DNA from: Clostridiales bacterium
GTDB lineage: Bacteria; Bacillota; Clostridia; Saccharofermentanales; Saccharofermentanaceae
DNA length: 64,000 nt
Assembly: GCA_017554745.1 (NCBI GenBank)
Contig: JAFZHS010000019.1
Location: 124,001-188,000, forward strand
Direction: 5' to 3'
Part shown: piece after piece, positions 8,346 through 16,418 of the stretch
How the letters are laid out: every line of letters starts with the position of its first letter
Position numbering within the stretch: the first letter of the stretch is position 1
The notes under the pieces: model-generated
Seen by the model: only the letters and a program-made list of their open reading frames with translations
Database searches by the model: none
Told to the model about the DNA's origin: nothing
Position numbers and translations under genes: made by a program

Positions 8346-10283
8346 GTGGAACGCAAAAACACTTTCAGACGCATTGCAGCCATAGTACTCATTTTCGCAC
8401 TCGCATTATCAGTGACCGCGTGCTTCGGAAAGTCTGCAGTCCCCACAAAAGAAGAGGCTTTGGAGCAGTGCCTGAATTCCGATCCGAACAGCAAGAAGCA
8501 TTATAAGTACGGCAGGGCGGATCTCCTGTCGGTATGGGGCGACCCTGATATCGGTGATGAAGACAGCGATGTTCTGGTCTGGAAATGCAGAAAAAACAAG
8601 TTCCTCATCGTGGAATTCAATCCCGATCATCTTTATAAGATCAGCCGCATGTATGCTTCGTACACGCAGGAGCTCACCACACTTCTGAGGAACAACGGCT
8701 CCATTTATGTCAGCCCGAGAGGTGCCGTCAAGACTGATTACACCAGGTGTATCCGGATGGAAGAATCGTGGTTTGACGAGGAGCAGCTGGAAAGACTTGA
8801 TCTGGGTAAGATCATCGAGATCGAGTTTGACGGAGGCTTCATGGAGACTTTCCCGGAGCAGATCAACCAGCCGTATTCCATCAAGGTCACAGGGAAAGTG
8901 CCTGACTCAGAACAGAGAGAGCTATATGAGGAGGCCTGGTATATACAGGAGCGTTTCGCGGCCGACCAGAGAGTCGTTGCCGATATTTACATTGAGGAGA
9001 AGCCTGAGGTCAAGGCGGCGGCCTTCTACGGCATCTGCTTTGATGATCTTGCGAACCACGTATTTATAAATCCGCTCTACGGCTACGATTATTACTACAG
9101 CCAGACGGCCGGCATTCTTGGCTCGCCTGTTTATGTCGGATTCGAAAATGTCTCCAAACCTTCACTGTCATTCTGGTATTTCGAGGAGAACTTAAGAGGT
9201 GTTCCCGAGAGGAACATCATGATGCTCCATTACAGCGAAGAAGACCAGCAGTACTACATAATGGACGAAGCTGTTCTGGATACGGACTTGAACACGATCA
9301 CGGCCTCCATCGAAGAGGGCGGCGTGTATGTTCTGGTTGACGCATACCAGTGGTTAAGGGCAGTGGGCAAAGATGCTTCCGATTATAAGTATGATTTTGA
9401 CCCGACGGCCTTTGATTCAGACTGGGAGCGCGAGTGCAATACCGGCAGCATAATGGATCTTGCCGATAAGAAATGGGCAGTGGCAAATGCGCCCGATTTC
9501 CGTGTGTCTACACCTAAAGAACTGGCCTCTGCCGTCTACTATATAAATGCTTTCTCTGATGCCCGTATCTATTATTCGATCACGCTCGAAAACGATATCG
9601 ATCTTACGGGCTATGAATGGGTACCGTGCGGCTGGTACGGCAGATCGGGCGATCACCCGTTCATCGGCACGGTCGACGGCCAGGGCCATACGATCAACGG
9701 AATGCGGATCGAAGCAGAGGCAGATTATTTTGACGCGGGCTTCTTAGGCTGGGGATACGATATCGTGATGAAGGATATCTCATTTACGAATGCGTATGTC
9801 AGCGGCAGCGGATGCGTGGGCATCGCAGGCGGCGAGATCTACGGCACACATATCTGGGAGAATGTCCACGTCCAGGGCGAAGTGGCCGGAAGTGATACCG
9901 AATACGGTTCTATCATCGGCAGGGAAGGCGGCACGTCCTTCAAGAACTGCACATTTGATGTTATCGCCAACGGCGAGCCTTTCAATTATTACTCTTACAG
10001 GAAAAAGATCGATGCCGAGGTCCCGGTAACGGAGACATTTACGCTCACGTTAAACAGCGATTACACCATTACACGCGACGAGCATACGGGCTTCAGAAAT
10101 CTTGCCTGGCATGTCGAACACGACGGCGTGCAGATCCTTGAGCGCCTTGCCGAGGACGATACCACGCTCGGTACAGACCTTCAGTGGTACGACGGCAGCA
10201 CGGGCAGCTTCAGGATATATCTTGTCGCATATATCGACGACTACTATGTGAGGGTCAGCAACATTATCGAGTACACGAAATAA
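8346..10283 (+). CDS. Large lipoprotein with a GLUG-like C-terminal region
   Basis: 645 residues starting at GTG, chosen because GGGGAGGG lies 7 bases upstream and the following residues form a signal peptide with lipobox VTAC. The middle is acidic and unrecognised. Around residues 385-510 the sequence 'LENDIDLTGYEWVPCGWYG...FIGTVDGQGHTINGM' and the following 'DISFTNAYVSGSG' match the beta-helix style of GLUG/pectate-lyase-like repeats seen in secreted clostridial proteins, which are often adhesins. The C-terminal part looks like a beta-sandwich ('TFTLTLNSDYTITRDEHTGF'). It is expected on the cell surface. Function is unknown beyond a carbohydrate- or surface-binding guess. Confidence 0.82.
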   Translation: MERKNTFRRIAAIVLIFALALSVTACFGKSAVPTKEEALEQCLNSDPNSKKHYKYGRADLLSVWGDPDIGDEDSDVLVWKCRKNKFLIVEFNPDHLYKISRMYASYTQELTTLLRNNGSIYVSPRGAVKTDYTRCIRMEESWFDEEQLERLDLGKIIEIEFDGGFMETFPEQINQPYSIKVTGKVPDSEQRELYEEAWYIQERFAADQRVVADIYIEEKPEVKAAAFYGICFDDLANHVFINPLYGYDYYYSQTAGILGSPVYVGFENVSKPSLSFWYFEENLRGVPERNIMMLHYSEEDQQYYIMDEAVLDTDLNTITASIEEGGVYVLVDAYQWLRAVGKDASDYKYDFDPTAFDSDWERECNTGSIMDLADKKWAVANAPDFRVSTPKELASAVYYINAFSDARIYYSITLENDIDLTGYEWVPCGWYGRSGDHPFIGTVDGQGHTINGMRIEAEADYFDAGFLGWGYDIVMKDISFTNAYVSGSGCVGIAGGEIYGTHIWENVHVQGEVAGSDTEYGSIIGREGGTSFKNCTFDVIANGEPFNYYSYRKKIDAEVPVTETFTLTLNSDYTITRDEHTGFRNLAWHVEHDGVQILERLAEDDTTLGTDLQWYDGSTGSFRIYLVAYIDDYYVRVSNIIEYTK

Positions 10284-10386
10284 GCTTGATATCAGACCCA
10301 TTAATGTCACGTGCGTTGTTATAAAATAATGATGTGCAGGAATTGCCCTGCGCTCTATCATCGCGGGATCGGAGATGTTATAAAGC

Positions 10387-10857
10387 ATGCTTTCTTTTGA
10401 AGAGACAGTAGCCTCATCAGATAATTCTATTCTTGTGATCACACTGGCGGTCGTCATTGCGGCCCTTTTGGTCTTGCTGGTATTTGTGGCATTCCGCCTC
10501 CGGAGGCAGCAGTACAGCATCTACAGGCAGGAGCGGATCGAGCGTGAGATCGCGCAGAGACGAAGGATAAGAGTGTCCGATAAGAATGAAGTTTTCGAGC
10601 GCGATAACTACACATGCCAGATATGCGGCATCTCAAGAGATTTTTTAGACAGTCTGTGTGAAGGATTAGGCGATTATCTTCTGCTCGAGGCAGACCACAT
10701 CAGGTCTGTATCGCAGGGCGGCACGGGCAGGGATATCGATAATCTGCAGTGCCTCTGTTGGCGATGCAACCGCAAGAAGGGCGGCCACAGGACCAACGAA
10801 GAAGTCAGGGACATGATCGATTACGGGATCGAATATCTTGACCCAGAAGACTGGTAG
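10387..10857 (+). CDS. HNH endonuclease-like protein with N-terminal membrane segment
   Basis: 156 residues. Residues 16-38 are a strong single membrane helix (VITLAVVIAALLVLLVFVAF), followed by a basic juxtamembrane stretch (RLRRQQ...ERIEREIAQRRRIR). The rest is an HNH domain: 'RDNYTCQICG', then 'LEADHIRSVSQGGTGRDIDNLQCLCWRCNRKKG', with the CxxC zinc pair on each side, the catalytic His of DHI, the Asn and the second His position. The orientation (short outside N-terminus, basic inside) puts the nuclease in the cytoplasm. HNH proteins are usually soluble, so the anchor is unusual. No methylase or other defence gene adjoins. The start has a weak ribosome binding site (GGAGATG). Confidence 0.85.
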   Translation: MLSFEETVASSDNSILVITLAVVIAALLVLLVFVAFRLRRQQYSIYRQERIEREIAQRRRIRVSDKNEVFERDNYTCQICGISRDFLDSLCEGLGDYLLLEADHIRSVSQGGTGRDIDNLQCLCWRCNRKKGGHRTNEEVRDMIDYGIEYLDPEDW

Positions 10858-10894
10858 AATCTTTGTAGGATTTGCTTTGAAGAGGTGAGCCAAA

Positions 10895-12343
10895 ATGGGC
10901 ACTTGCTATCACTTTAATATGGATATTCCCGATCCCGACGTGATCTTTCACGACGGTTACTATTACCTGGTCACGACGACCATGCATTTCTTCCCGGGCG
11001 GAGAGATATTGAGATCTTCTGATCTTAAAAAGTGGGAGCACTATTCGTATGTGTTTGACAAGCTCGAGAGCACGCCTGACCAAAGGCTCGAGGGCAACGG
11101 ATATATCTATGGCAAAGGCATGTGGGCACCGACTTTAAGATACCACGAAGGCGTGTTCTATATTGCCTTCTCTTCGAACGATATGAACAAGACATATCTC
11201 TTCAGGTCAGAGAGCCTGGCAGGCCCCTGGAAACGTAATGAGATAAAGGGTTTCTACCACGATCATTCGCTGCTTTTTGACGGCGGCAAAGCATATGTTG
11301 TTTACGGCAATACCGACATTCATCTGACGGAATTAAATGAGGATCTCACGGGCCCTCAAGAAGGCGGGCTCGACCGTGTAATAGTTGACGATTCAGGCAA
11401 TCCGATGCTGGGCCTTGAGGGCTCGCACATCTATAAGATCGACGGCAGATATTATCTTTTCATGATCCATTCCCTGCGCGACCGCTGGAGAAGAGTGGAA
11501 GCGATGTATGTCGCAGACAGCCTTGACGGTGAGTTCAAAGGCGGAGATATCTTCGATAACGACCTCGGCATCAGGGATTCGGGGATCGCCCAGGGAGGTA
11601 TAGTAAAGGGCTCGCGTGGCGATCACATCATCATGTTTCAGGACAGCGGCGCGATAGGAAGACTTCCAGTTGTCGTGCCGTTCGAATGGCGTGACGGCAG
11701 GCCGGTTTTTGATGAGGAAAATGTTGTGGAAGAATGCGTGCTTGAAGGCCTCTGCGGCAGCGATGATCTTGCGGACGGACATAAGGATTTCTGGCAGTTT
11801 AACCACGAGCCCGACATGAGCCTCGTGAAGTTTGATGGCGGTTTTTCCATCACCACCGATAAGGTCTGCAGGAACATTTTTCATGCGAAAAATACACTCA
11901 CGCAAAAGATATTGGGACCTGTCTCTCAGGCGACTGTTACTATTGATGGAAGCGCTCTGCAAGACGGCGATCTTGCGGGACTTTCGGCGTTCCAGGGCGA
12001 CTACGCTTTCGCAGGTATCACGAAGGAAAACGGCGAGTATCTCGCAATCATGATGAGCAACACCAGCAAAGGCGGAATCTGGGATCTGAGCGAAGAAGAG
12101 GGCGTGACCGAAGAGAAGATCAAGCTTAACAAAGACACTCTCACGGTCAGGGTCGTGTGCAATTTTAATAACGATACCGCGACGTGTTTTATTGAGACAG
12201 ATGAAGGCTTTGTCCGGATAGGAACACCGCATAAATTATGCTTCAGGCTTGACCATTTTACGGGCGCAAGATTTGCGCTGTCGTGCTTTTCTACTGCTCA
12301 GTGCGGCGGCACTGCTTTGTTTAGAAAATTCGAGATTGGATAA
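10895..12343 (+). CDS. Glycoside hydrolase family 43 (beta-xylosidase/arabinofuranosidase type)
   Basis: 482 residues with no signal peptide, so probably intracellular. The N-terminal ~290 residues are a GH43 five-bladed propeller: catalytic-base Asp in 'IPDPDVIFHDGYYYLVTTTM', the second acidic block 'HDHSLLFDGGKAYVVYG', and the general-acid Glu in 'GLEGSHIYKIDGRYYLF'. The last ~190 residues fit the GH43 C-terminal beta-sandwich (from 'FWQFNHEPD' to the end), as in two-domain xylosidases. It would act on xylo- or arabino-oligosaccharides after uptake; the exact substrate cannot be set from sequence alone. AGAGGTG lies before the ATG. No transporter or regulator of the usual xylan locus is adjacent. 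Confidence 0.92.
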   Translation: MGTCYHFNMDIPDPDVIFHDGYYYLVTTTMHFFPGGEILRSSDLKKWEHYSYVFDKLESTPDQRLEGNGYIYGKGMWAPTLRYHEGVFYIAFSSNDMNKTYLFRSESLAGPWKRNEIKGFYHDHSLLFDGGKAYVVYGNTDIHLTELNEDLTGPQEGGLDRVIVDDSGNPMLGLEGSHIYKIDGRYYLFMIHSLRDRWRRVEAMYVADSLDGEFKGGDIFDNDLGIRDSGIAQGGIVKGSRGDHIIMFQDSGAIGRLPVVVPFEWRDGRPVFDEENVVEECVLEGLCGSDDLADGHKDFWQFNHEPDMSLVKFDGGFSITTDKVCRNIFHAKNTLTQKILGPVSQATVTIDGSALQDGDLAGLSAFQGDYAFAGITKENGEYLAIMMSNTSKGGIWDLSEEEGVTEEKIKLNKDTLTVRVVCNFNNDTATCFIETDEGFVRIGTPHKLCFRLDHFTGARFALSCFSTAQCGGTALFRKFEIG

Positions 12344-12412
12344 GTTTTGCAGCTGCAACATTTTCGCCGCCTGCGATGTATTAATGGTATAAAGCGACGG
12401 AGGAAAAACATC

Positions 12413-12913
12413 ATGTTTACGAATATAAATACAGACGGAAGAAGGCTTGCAAAGCGTGTGGTCACTGTGATCCTCGCGGCTAGCTGTATTTTATCTTTAT
12501 GCGCGTGCGGCAGGGCAGCTTCCGGCAGTATGAACGTCATTACCGATCAGGATAAGATCCACAAGCAGATCGTTAAGATGCTCGATTTTGATATCGGTGC
12601 TGAATATATCGAAGAAGCCGAGATGACCAAGAGCAAATCCGTTGATACATACGGCAAGGTCAAGATACTTGTTAAGGAAGGCGAAGAAGATAATCTTACC
12701 AAGCTGCTCCAAGAACATCTTGGCAGCGGGATGGATCAGGAAGTGTCGCACCTCCCGGGATATCAGGGCCATCAGTATGCGGAAGAATTAAAAAAGATGA
12801 GTGATATCAGATACTATGTGACCTTTAAGGAAGGCACTGTCGCCAAATCCATAGATATCAATCTATATGTCGCCAAAGACAGTGACAGCACTTACCTTTA
12901 TATCTTCGGATAA
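12413..12913 (+). CDS. Lipoprotein, 166 residues
   Basis: The start is placed at the ATG preceded by CGGAGGA; a longer in-frame ORF starts 66 bases upstream but has no ribosome binding site. The N-terminus is a lipoprotein signal (RRLAKRVVTV, hydrophobic run, lipobox LCAC). The mature part is Lys/Glu-rich with no recognised motif ('GKVKILVKEGEEDNLTKLLQEHLGSGMD'). It is probably displayed on the outer membrane face of the cell. It is the last gene before the AT-rich island, and I see no operon partner. Function unknown. Confidence 0.82.
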   Translation: MFTNINTDGRRLAKRVVTVILAASCILSLCACGRAASGSMNVITDQDKIHKQIVKMLDFDIGAEYIEEAEMTKSKSVDTYGKVKILVKEGEEDNLTKLLQEHLGSGMDQEVSHLPGYQGHQYAEELKKMSDIRYYVTFKEGTVAKSIDINLYVAKDSDSTYLYIFG

Positions 12914-12965
12914 GCGAGATTGGCCGCATATCAGGACCCGTAAAATACCCTCGTTTGATTCTTTT

Positions 12966-12979
12966 TGTAAAGCTTTACA
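12966..12979. repeat. 14-bp perfect palindrome beside the left island boundary
   Basis: TGTAAAGCTTTACA is a perfect dyad 6 bases outside the left 25-bp inverted repeat. It could be an operator or a recombinase accessory site; no gene is close enough to decide. Confidence 0.5.
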
Positions 12980-12985
12980 TAAAAG

Positions 12986-13010
12986 ACCTTATGAACAGAA
13001 TGAGTTTATG
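12986..13010 (+). repeat. Left 25-bp terminal inverted repeat of the island
   Basis: Twenty-five bases starting ACCTTATGAACAG and ending GAGTTTATG occur again as the exact reverse complement at 18259-18283. The identity stops precisely at both edges: the next base differs on each side. Perfect 25-base identity 5.3 kb apart in opposite orientation is not expected by chance. Confidence 0.9.
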
Positions 13011-13076
13011 CGTAGAAATGCGGTTTTTATCTGATTCCTCGTGTTTCTCTGAATAATAAACTTGCGATAATACCCT

Positions 13077-13117
13077 TTTACAAAATCAGGCAAGCAATTC
13101 AATTGCTTGCCTGAATA
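13077..13117 (-). terminator. Terminator-like palindrome after the zinc-ribbon gene
   Basis: A perfect 13-bp stem (CAGGCAAGCAATT / AATTGCTTGCCTG, core 13087-13113) with a one-base centre. Read on the minus strand it is followed by ATTTTG, a modest T tract. It would end the XRE-ImmA-zinc ribbon transcript. Confidence 0.65.
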
Positions 13118-13163
13118 TTTAATCGTAGGTGACTTGTATCAATGCGGCACACCTACACCGCAA

Positions 13164-13475
13164 TCAAATTTCAAAGTCGCTATTGTTCAAAAACTCAGTG
13201 TATGGGCGGAGGAGTTTTGCATTAAAAAGAATTGTTTTTTCTCCGCAGGTTTCGCAATATCTGGCATTACCCGTATTTTTGTGTTGTTCGATGCCACAAA
13301 AAATGCCATTTTCATCCTCTACACGATAACCTAAGCAATAATTAAAGACGTCAAAACCACATATTTTACAATGCTTTGAATTTAATGAAAATTCTTCGTT
13401 ATCACAATTAGGACATTTAATAAATTGAAGATTATCATCCACAGGAAAACCATCATTGTATAGCATAACCACCAA
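13164..13475 (-). CDS. Small multi-zinc-ribbon protein
   Basis: 103 residues, third gene of the leftward XRE operon, starting inside the end of the ImmA-like gene (23-base overlap; an alternative ATG three codons later is possible). It carries CxxC pairs 'KCPNCDNEEF', 'HCKICGFDVFNYC' and 'RYCETCGEKT', a layout very like the C-terminal half of its neighbour ('ICPVCLNHQ...FCHICGTSLYNKC...FCPFCGRKT'). It may have arisen from that region or act as a detachable zinc domain of the same complex. No enzymatic motif is seen. DNA or protein binding is the likely mode. Confidence 0.75.
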   Translation of the reverse strand: MVVMLYNDGFPVDDNLQFIKCPNCDNEEFSLNSKHCKICGFDVFNYCLGYRVEDENGIFCGIEQHKNTGNARYCETCGEKTILFNAKLLRPYTEFLNNSDFEI

Positions 13476-14847
13476 TCACCTCTATTTTTCTATCTTGCAC
13501 CTGGTCTGTTTCCTCAAGTATTACTCGAATTGCATTTATGTGTTCATTAACGATTTCAGCGGTTCTACCATTGTCCATATAAATATAGATGTTATCATTG
13601 TCATCAATAAATGCCGTTGAATAAATCAGACTTGAAAGCAGATCCAACATATTATCGTTGTATAACATAGAATGATGCTTTACGTACTCCCAATATGGAT
13701 ACTCTATTAATTCTGGTGGAACTTTATTTGAATACTCGAGGTAGTATTTGTATTTCTTTTCAAAATTTGAATACCAATTGCCTGATGTGGTTTTTCTTCC
13801 GCAGAATGGACAAAAGCTTCCAGAATATGACGCTAACAATCCATCTTTTGGACACTTATTGTAAAGAGATGTTCCGCAAATATGGCAGAAGTCAGTATTT
13901 TTGTCTATTTGATGATTGAGGCATACCGGACAAATTCTAGGTTTTGTAATTTTTTTATTGTTTTCAATAGTAAAGTCTCGCATATATCTATATCTGATAT
14001 GCTCTATTCCTGAAGATTTAATAAGTTCTTGCTCTTCACGGAAACGTGCAAACAAACCTTGTGATTGACGTTTACCCGCTATACTTTCACCACAATAAGG
14101 GCAATATTCTGCGGAATCATCATTTATATAAGAATGACAGTGAAAACACTTTCTGCAAAATGACGAGAACTTTATTCTGCGCGAAAAACTTGCGGTAATG
14201 CCTTTGTATATTGCTTCGTCAATACCGACTGTAATAAATTTGCTGAAGTTTCGTATCAGTTGGTTTTCATATTTTGTGTATTGTCTAGGCATATAGGTTG
14301 CCTCAAATACTCGTTTATACTTTCGTCCAGCGGCATCTTCAGAAACATCAAATAACAAAGCAATCTCTTCAACGGATATTGAGAAATATCGTAGTATTGC
14401 CGTTGGCATAAGGAATTCTGCTGCAAAGTAATGAGCTTCCTTTTCGAGAACCTCATATTCTTTATCAGTCAAGCCCGACCGACTAAGTTCACCTATATCG
14501 AATTCAGTAAGATGTCCAAGAATAACATGTCCGATCTCATGCATTATTGTCCAAGAATTATGATGATCATCATCTATCGTGTCATCATAAACAATAAGAT
14601 ACTGGTTGCCGTTTATTCGGAGTACTCGACCATCCGCATTAAGTTCCTTCAGGTGTAGCGGATCCTCAGATTTTAGTATTGGTTTGGCCTCATTCCAAGA
14701 CAAACATGTAACATATCCGGAAAGCTCACCTAATACAGCAGATATTGATATAGGAAAAGAATCATAACCATATTCTAACAATAATTCATAAGCCTTTTCA
14801 GTAACATATTCGAATCTTGGCTTATTTGGAATTCTTCTCGTTTGCAT
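13453..14847 (-). CDS. ImmA/IrrE-type metallopeptidase with C-terminal zinc ribbons
   Basis: 464 residues. The N-terminal ~190 residues are an ImmA/IrrE (peptidase M78) domain with the zinc-binding 'WTIMHEIGHVILGHL' (HExxH) and a downstream 'LEKEAHYFAAEFLMP' block holding the third ligand. Residues ~225-345 contain at least six CxxC knuckles, an extension much longer than that of phage ImmA proteins (about 150-250 residues in total). ImmA proteins cleave a partner XRE repressor to induce a mobile element; here the repressor gene lies just upstream and overlaps by 26 bases. Activity on that repressor is inferred from family knowledge. The C-terminal 120 residues are unrecognised. Confidence 0.85.
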   Translation of the reverse strand: MQTRRIPNKPRFEYVTEKAYELLLEYGYDSFPISISAVLGELSGYVTCLSWNEAKPILKSEDPLHLKELNADGRVLRINGNQYLIVYDDTIDDDHHNSWTIMHEIGHVILGHLTEFDIGELSRSGLTDKEYEVLEKEAHYFAAEFLMPTAILRYFSISVEEIALLFDVSEDAAGRKYKRVFEATYMPRQYTKYENQLIRNFSKFITVGIDEAIYKGITASFSRRIKFSSFCRKCFHCHSYINDDSAEYCPYCGESIAGKRQSQGLFARFREEQELIKSSGIEHIRYRYMRDFTIENNKKITKPRICPVCLNHQIDKNTDFCHICGTSLYNKCPKDGLLASYSGSFCPFCGRKTTSGNWYSNFEKKYKYYLEYSNKVPPELIEYPYWEYVKHHSMLYNDNMLDLLSSLIYSTAFIDDNDNIYIYMDNGRTAEIVNEHINAIRVILEETDQVQDRKIEVIGGYAIQ

Positions 14848-15217
14848 AATTCAAAAACATTTCTACCTGCTTATAAAGATCATCCAGATCTTCGTCCTTA
14901 AGAGAAGAGTTACGTGCAATACCTTCAATAATAAGCGACGCAGTTTCTTGTTGTTTTTGGGTTTTTAAGCCCGGAAAGACACGCTCGATGGGCGACAAGT
15001 CATCAGACGGTGAATATCCAGCATATTTAAGTATTTCCTCGTGAGGAATACATAATGCATCTGCTATGGAACACAATACTTTAAGTGAAGGGAGTCTTCG
15101 CTGATTTGTTTCAATACGCATAATTTCAGTGTGACTGATGCCGGCTTTTACAGCAAGTGCGTTACGGCTCATATTCATTTTGGTTCTATTTTCCTTAATA
15201 AAATCACCTAACGTCAT
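14822..15217 (-). CDS. XRE-family repressor of the island
   Basis: 131 residues. The start is the ATG preceded on the minus strand by GGAGGG; a longer frame to 15346 lacks a ribosome binding site and crosses the promoter region. Residues 2-60 are a classic Cro/C1 helix-turn-helix ('LGDFIKENRTKMNMSRNALA', then 'AGISHTEIMRIETNQRRLPS'). The C-terminal half is helical and acidic and may be the dimerisation or ImmA-target part. It is the first gene of the leftward operon and faces a rightward operon across a region containing TTGAACCT..AGGTTCAA operators, so it probably represses both promoters, as in lysogeny switches. Confidence 0.88.
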   Translation of the reverse strand: MTLGDFIKENRTKMNMSRNALAVKAGISHTEIMRIETNQRRLPSLKVLCSIADALCIPHEEILKYAGYSPSDDLSPIERVFPGLKTQKQQETASLIIEGIARNSSLKDEDLDDLYKQVEMFLNYANEKNSK

Positions 15218-15245
15218 TGAAAAACCCTCCAATCTTATGACACTT

Positions 15246-15276
15246 ATTATAATACTAGTTGAACCTATAGGCAACA
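15246..15276 (-). promoter_or_regulatory. Leftward promoter of the XRE operon with an operator half
   Basis: On the minus strand: -10 TATAAT (15246-15251) with a -35-like TTGCCT 17 bases upstream (15269-15274). Over the -35 lies TTGAACCTATAGG (15259-15271), a degenerate copy of the palindrome at 15348, placed for autoregulation. Confidence 0.65.
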
Positions 15277-15314
15277 CGTTTCGATAAAAATGTGACATAA
15301 AGTTCAAAAATGTG

Positions 15315-15343
15315 TTGACACAGAGGCTGTTTCCCCATATAAT
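15315..15343 (+). promoter_or_regulatory. Consensus promoter of the rightward island operon
   Basis: TTGACA (15315-15320), exactly 17 bases, TATAAT (15338-15343): a perfect sigma-A consensus, so the operon would be strongly transcribed unless repressed. Confidence 0.88.
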
Positions 15344-15347
15344 CAAG

Positions 15348-15365
15348 TTGAACCTAAAGGTTCAA
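15348..15365. promoter_or_regulatory. 18-bp perfect operator palindrome
   Basis: TTGAACCTAAAGGTTCAA is a perfect dyad placed over the expected transcription start of the rightward promoter. A weaker copy sits at 15259. It is the probable XRE binding site. Confidence 0.75.
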
Positions 15366-15390
15366 TACGATAAGGGAGATAATTCTTCTT

Positions 15391-15558
15391 GTGGACAATA
15401 TAACGATTTACCGTTGCACTTATAGGTGCCCCATTAATAAAAAGTGTTTTATTCTTAAGACACTTAAACCACTTCAATATCCTATTGTAGTTTGCCAGAA
15501 GTGTTCAGCGTTCAAAAAAGATGTTGAAATCATTATCGGAGATGAAAAGCCTCCTTAA
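15391..15558 (+). CDS. 55-residue cysteine-rich protein
   Basis: A GTG start 12 bases after GGAG, 48 bases downstream of the consensus -10. The product has five cysteines (C9, C13, C19, C35, C38), including CxxxC and CxxC, on a basic hydrophobic background ('FILKTLKPLQYPIVVCQKCS'), suggesting a small zinc-binding fold. It is the first gene after the repressible promoter, a position where phages and elements keep antirepressors or early regulators. The long spacing of the ribosome binding site is a weakness. No family is recognised; the reading frame, cysteine pattern and position support a real gene. Confidence 0.6.
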   Translation: MDNITIYRCTYRCPINKKCFILKTLKPLQYPIVVCQKCSAFKKDVEIIIGDEKPP

Positions 15559-15582
15559 CCTTTTATAAGATTACTTGCAAAC

Positions 15583-15660
15583 AAGCCGCATTGACGTACT
15601 AAATTGCAGATTCTCAATACAAATTATTTGTTTGAATCTATCAAAGTCATTGCGGCTTTT
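15583..15660 (+). terminator. Long hairpin, possible attenuator between the Cys-rich gene and DUF4417
   Basis: AAGCCGCATTGAC (15583-15595) pairs with GTCATTGCGGCTT (15646-15658; 12 of 13 pairs), followed by TTTTG. An inner hairpin AGATTC/GAATCT sits in the loop. It would cut transcription before DUF4417 unless bypassed. Confidence 0.55.
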
Positions 15661-15701
15661 GTATTGGGAATCAGCGTGATCTTAATAAAGGAGGCATTTT
15701 T

Positions 15702-16418
15702 ATGCAGAATAATAAAGACAATGCTGAAGCCAATACAACAAGACATCAGAAACGCAAGGCAAATCTCGATGATGGCTGTAATCCGGAACTTGTTAAAGGT
15801 GCCGATTTTGATGGGTATCTTGGTATCCCGATTATAAAGAAACCAAAAGAGTACAGAATACCTACAGGTATTTCGCCATTCTCCTGTCGTAATCGAATAA
15901 AGAACGATGACGAAGCTATAGGGTTCTTTGAGAATGATCCCGTGTTCGCGGATGTGCTAATCAATCCAGATAAATATGATGAAGAGTTCAAAGGAAGAAT
16001 CATTATTTCCCTTGACTGTTCATTATATAGAAGTTCTCCATTGGCTGTCCAAATAACGAACACTTATAGGAATAGGGCTCTGGGTTATCATTTTCAAACA
16101 ATTGGCGCATATGTAATTCCGTTAATAAGATGGGGCAATTCACTTACATACACGACGTCTGTATTACCGGAGAAGGTGGCATTTCTTGGAGCAGAAAAGC
16201 ACAGTATTGTAGCAGTATCTACCTACGGATGTTGTCAGACAAGGGATGATAAGATTGAGTTTTCAAATGGCCTTAAAGCTATGATGGAAACAATTGAACC
16301 TGAAGTCGTTATCGTATATGGCTCAATGCCTGACTCTATCTTTGTTCCTTATCTCACGAAAGCTAGATTCATCCATTTTCCGGATTGGACGACTCGAATG
16401 CATGGAGGTGACAAGTAA
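15702..16418 (+). CDS. DUF4417 protein
   Basis: 238 residues with AAAGGAGG 9 bases before the ATG. After a polar N-terminus the fold starts near 'GCNPELVKGADFDGYLGIP' and runs through 'FFENDPVFADVLINPDKYD', 'GRIIISLDCSLYRSSPLAVQI', 'IPLIRWGN' and 'VIVYGSMP'. This arrangement is that of DUF4417, a family known from phages, plasmids and islands whose biochemical role is unknown. The stop TAA overlaps the next ATG (TAATG), so the pair is translationally coupled. It is the first large gene of a four-gene operon ending with kptA. I recognise the family by pattern only; no catalytic residues are established. Confidence 0.78.
   Translation: MQNNKDNAEANTTRHQKRKANLDDGCNPELVKGADFDGYLGIPIIKKPKEYRIPTGISPFSCRNRIKNDDEAIGFFENDPVFADVLINPDKYDEEFKGRIIISLDCSLYRSSPLAVQITNTYRNRALGYHFQTIGAYVIPLIRWGNSLTYTTSVLPEKVAFLGAEKHSIVAVSTYGCCQTRDDKIEFSNGLKAMMETIEPEVVIVYGSMPDSIFVPYLTKARFIHFPDWTTRMHGGDK

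Noticed and set aside
15604..15837. 77-codon ORF ahead of DUF4417
   Set aside because: It overlaps the attenuator hairpin and the DUF4417 start in another frame; DUF4417 has the AAAGGAGG site and family blocks.
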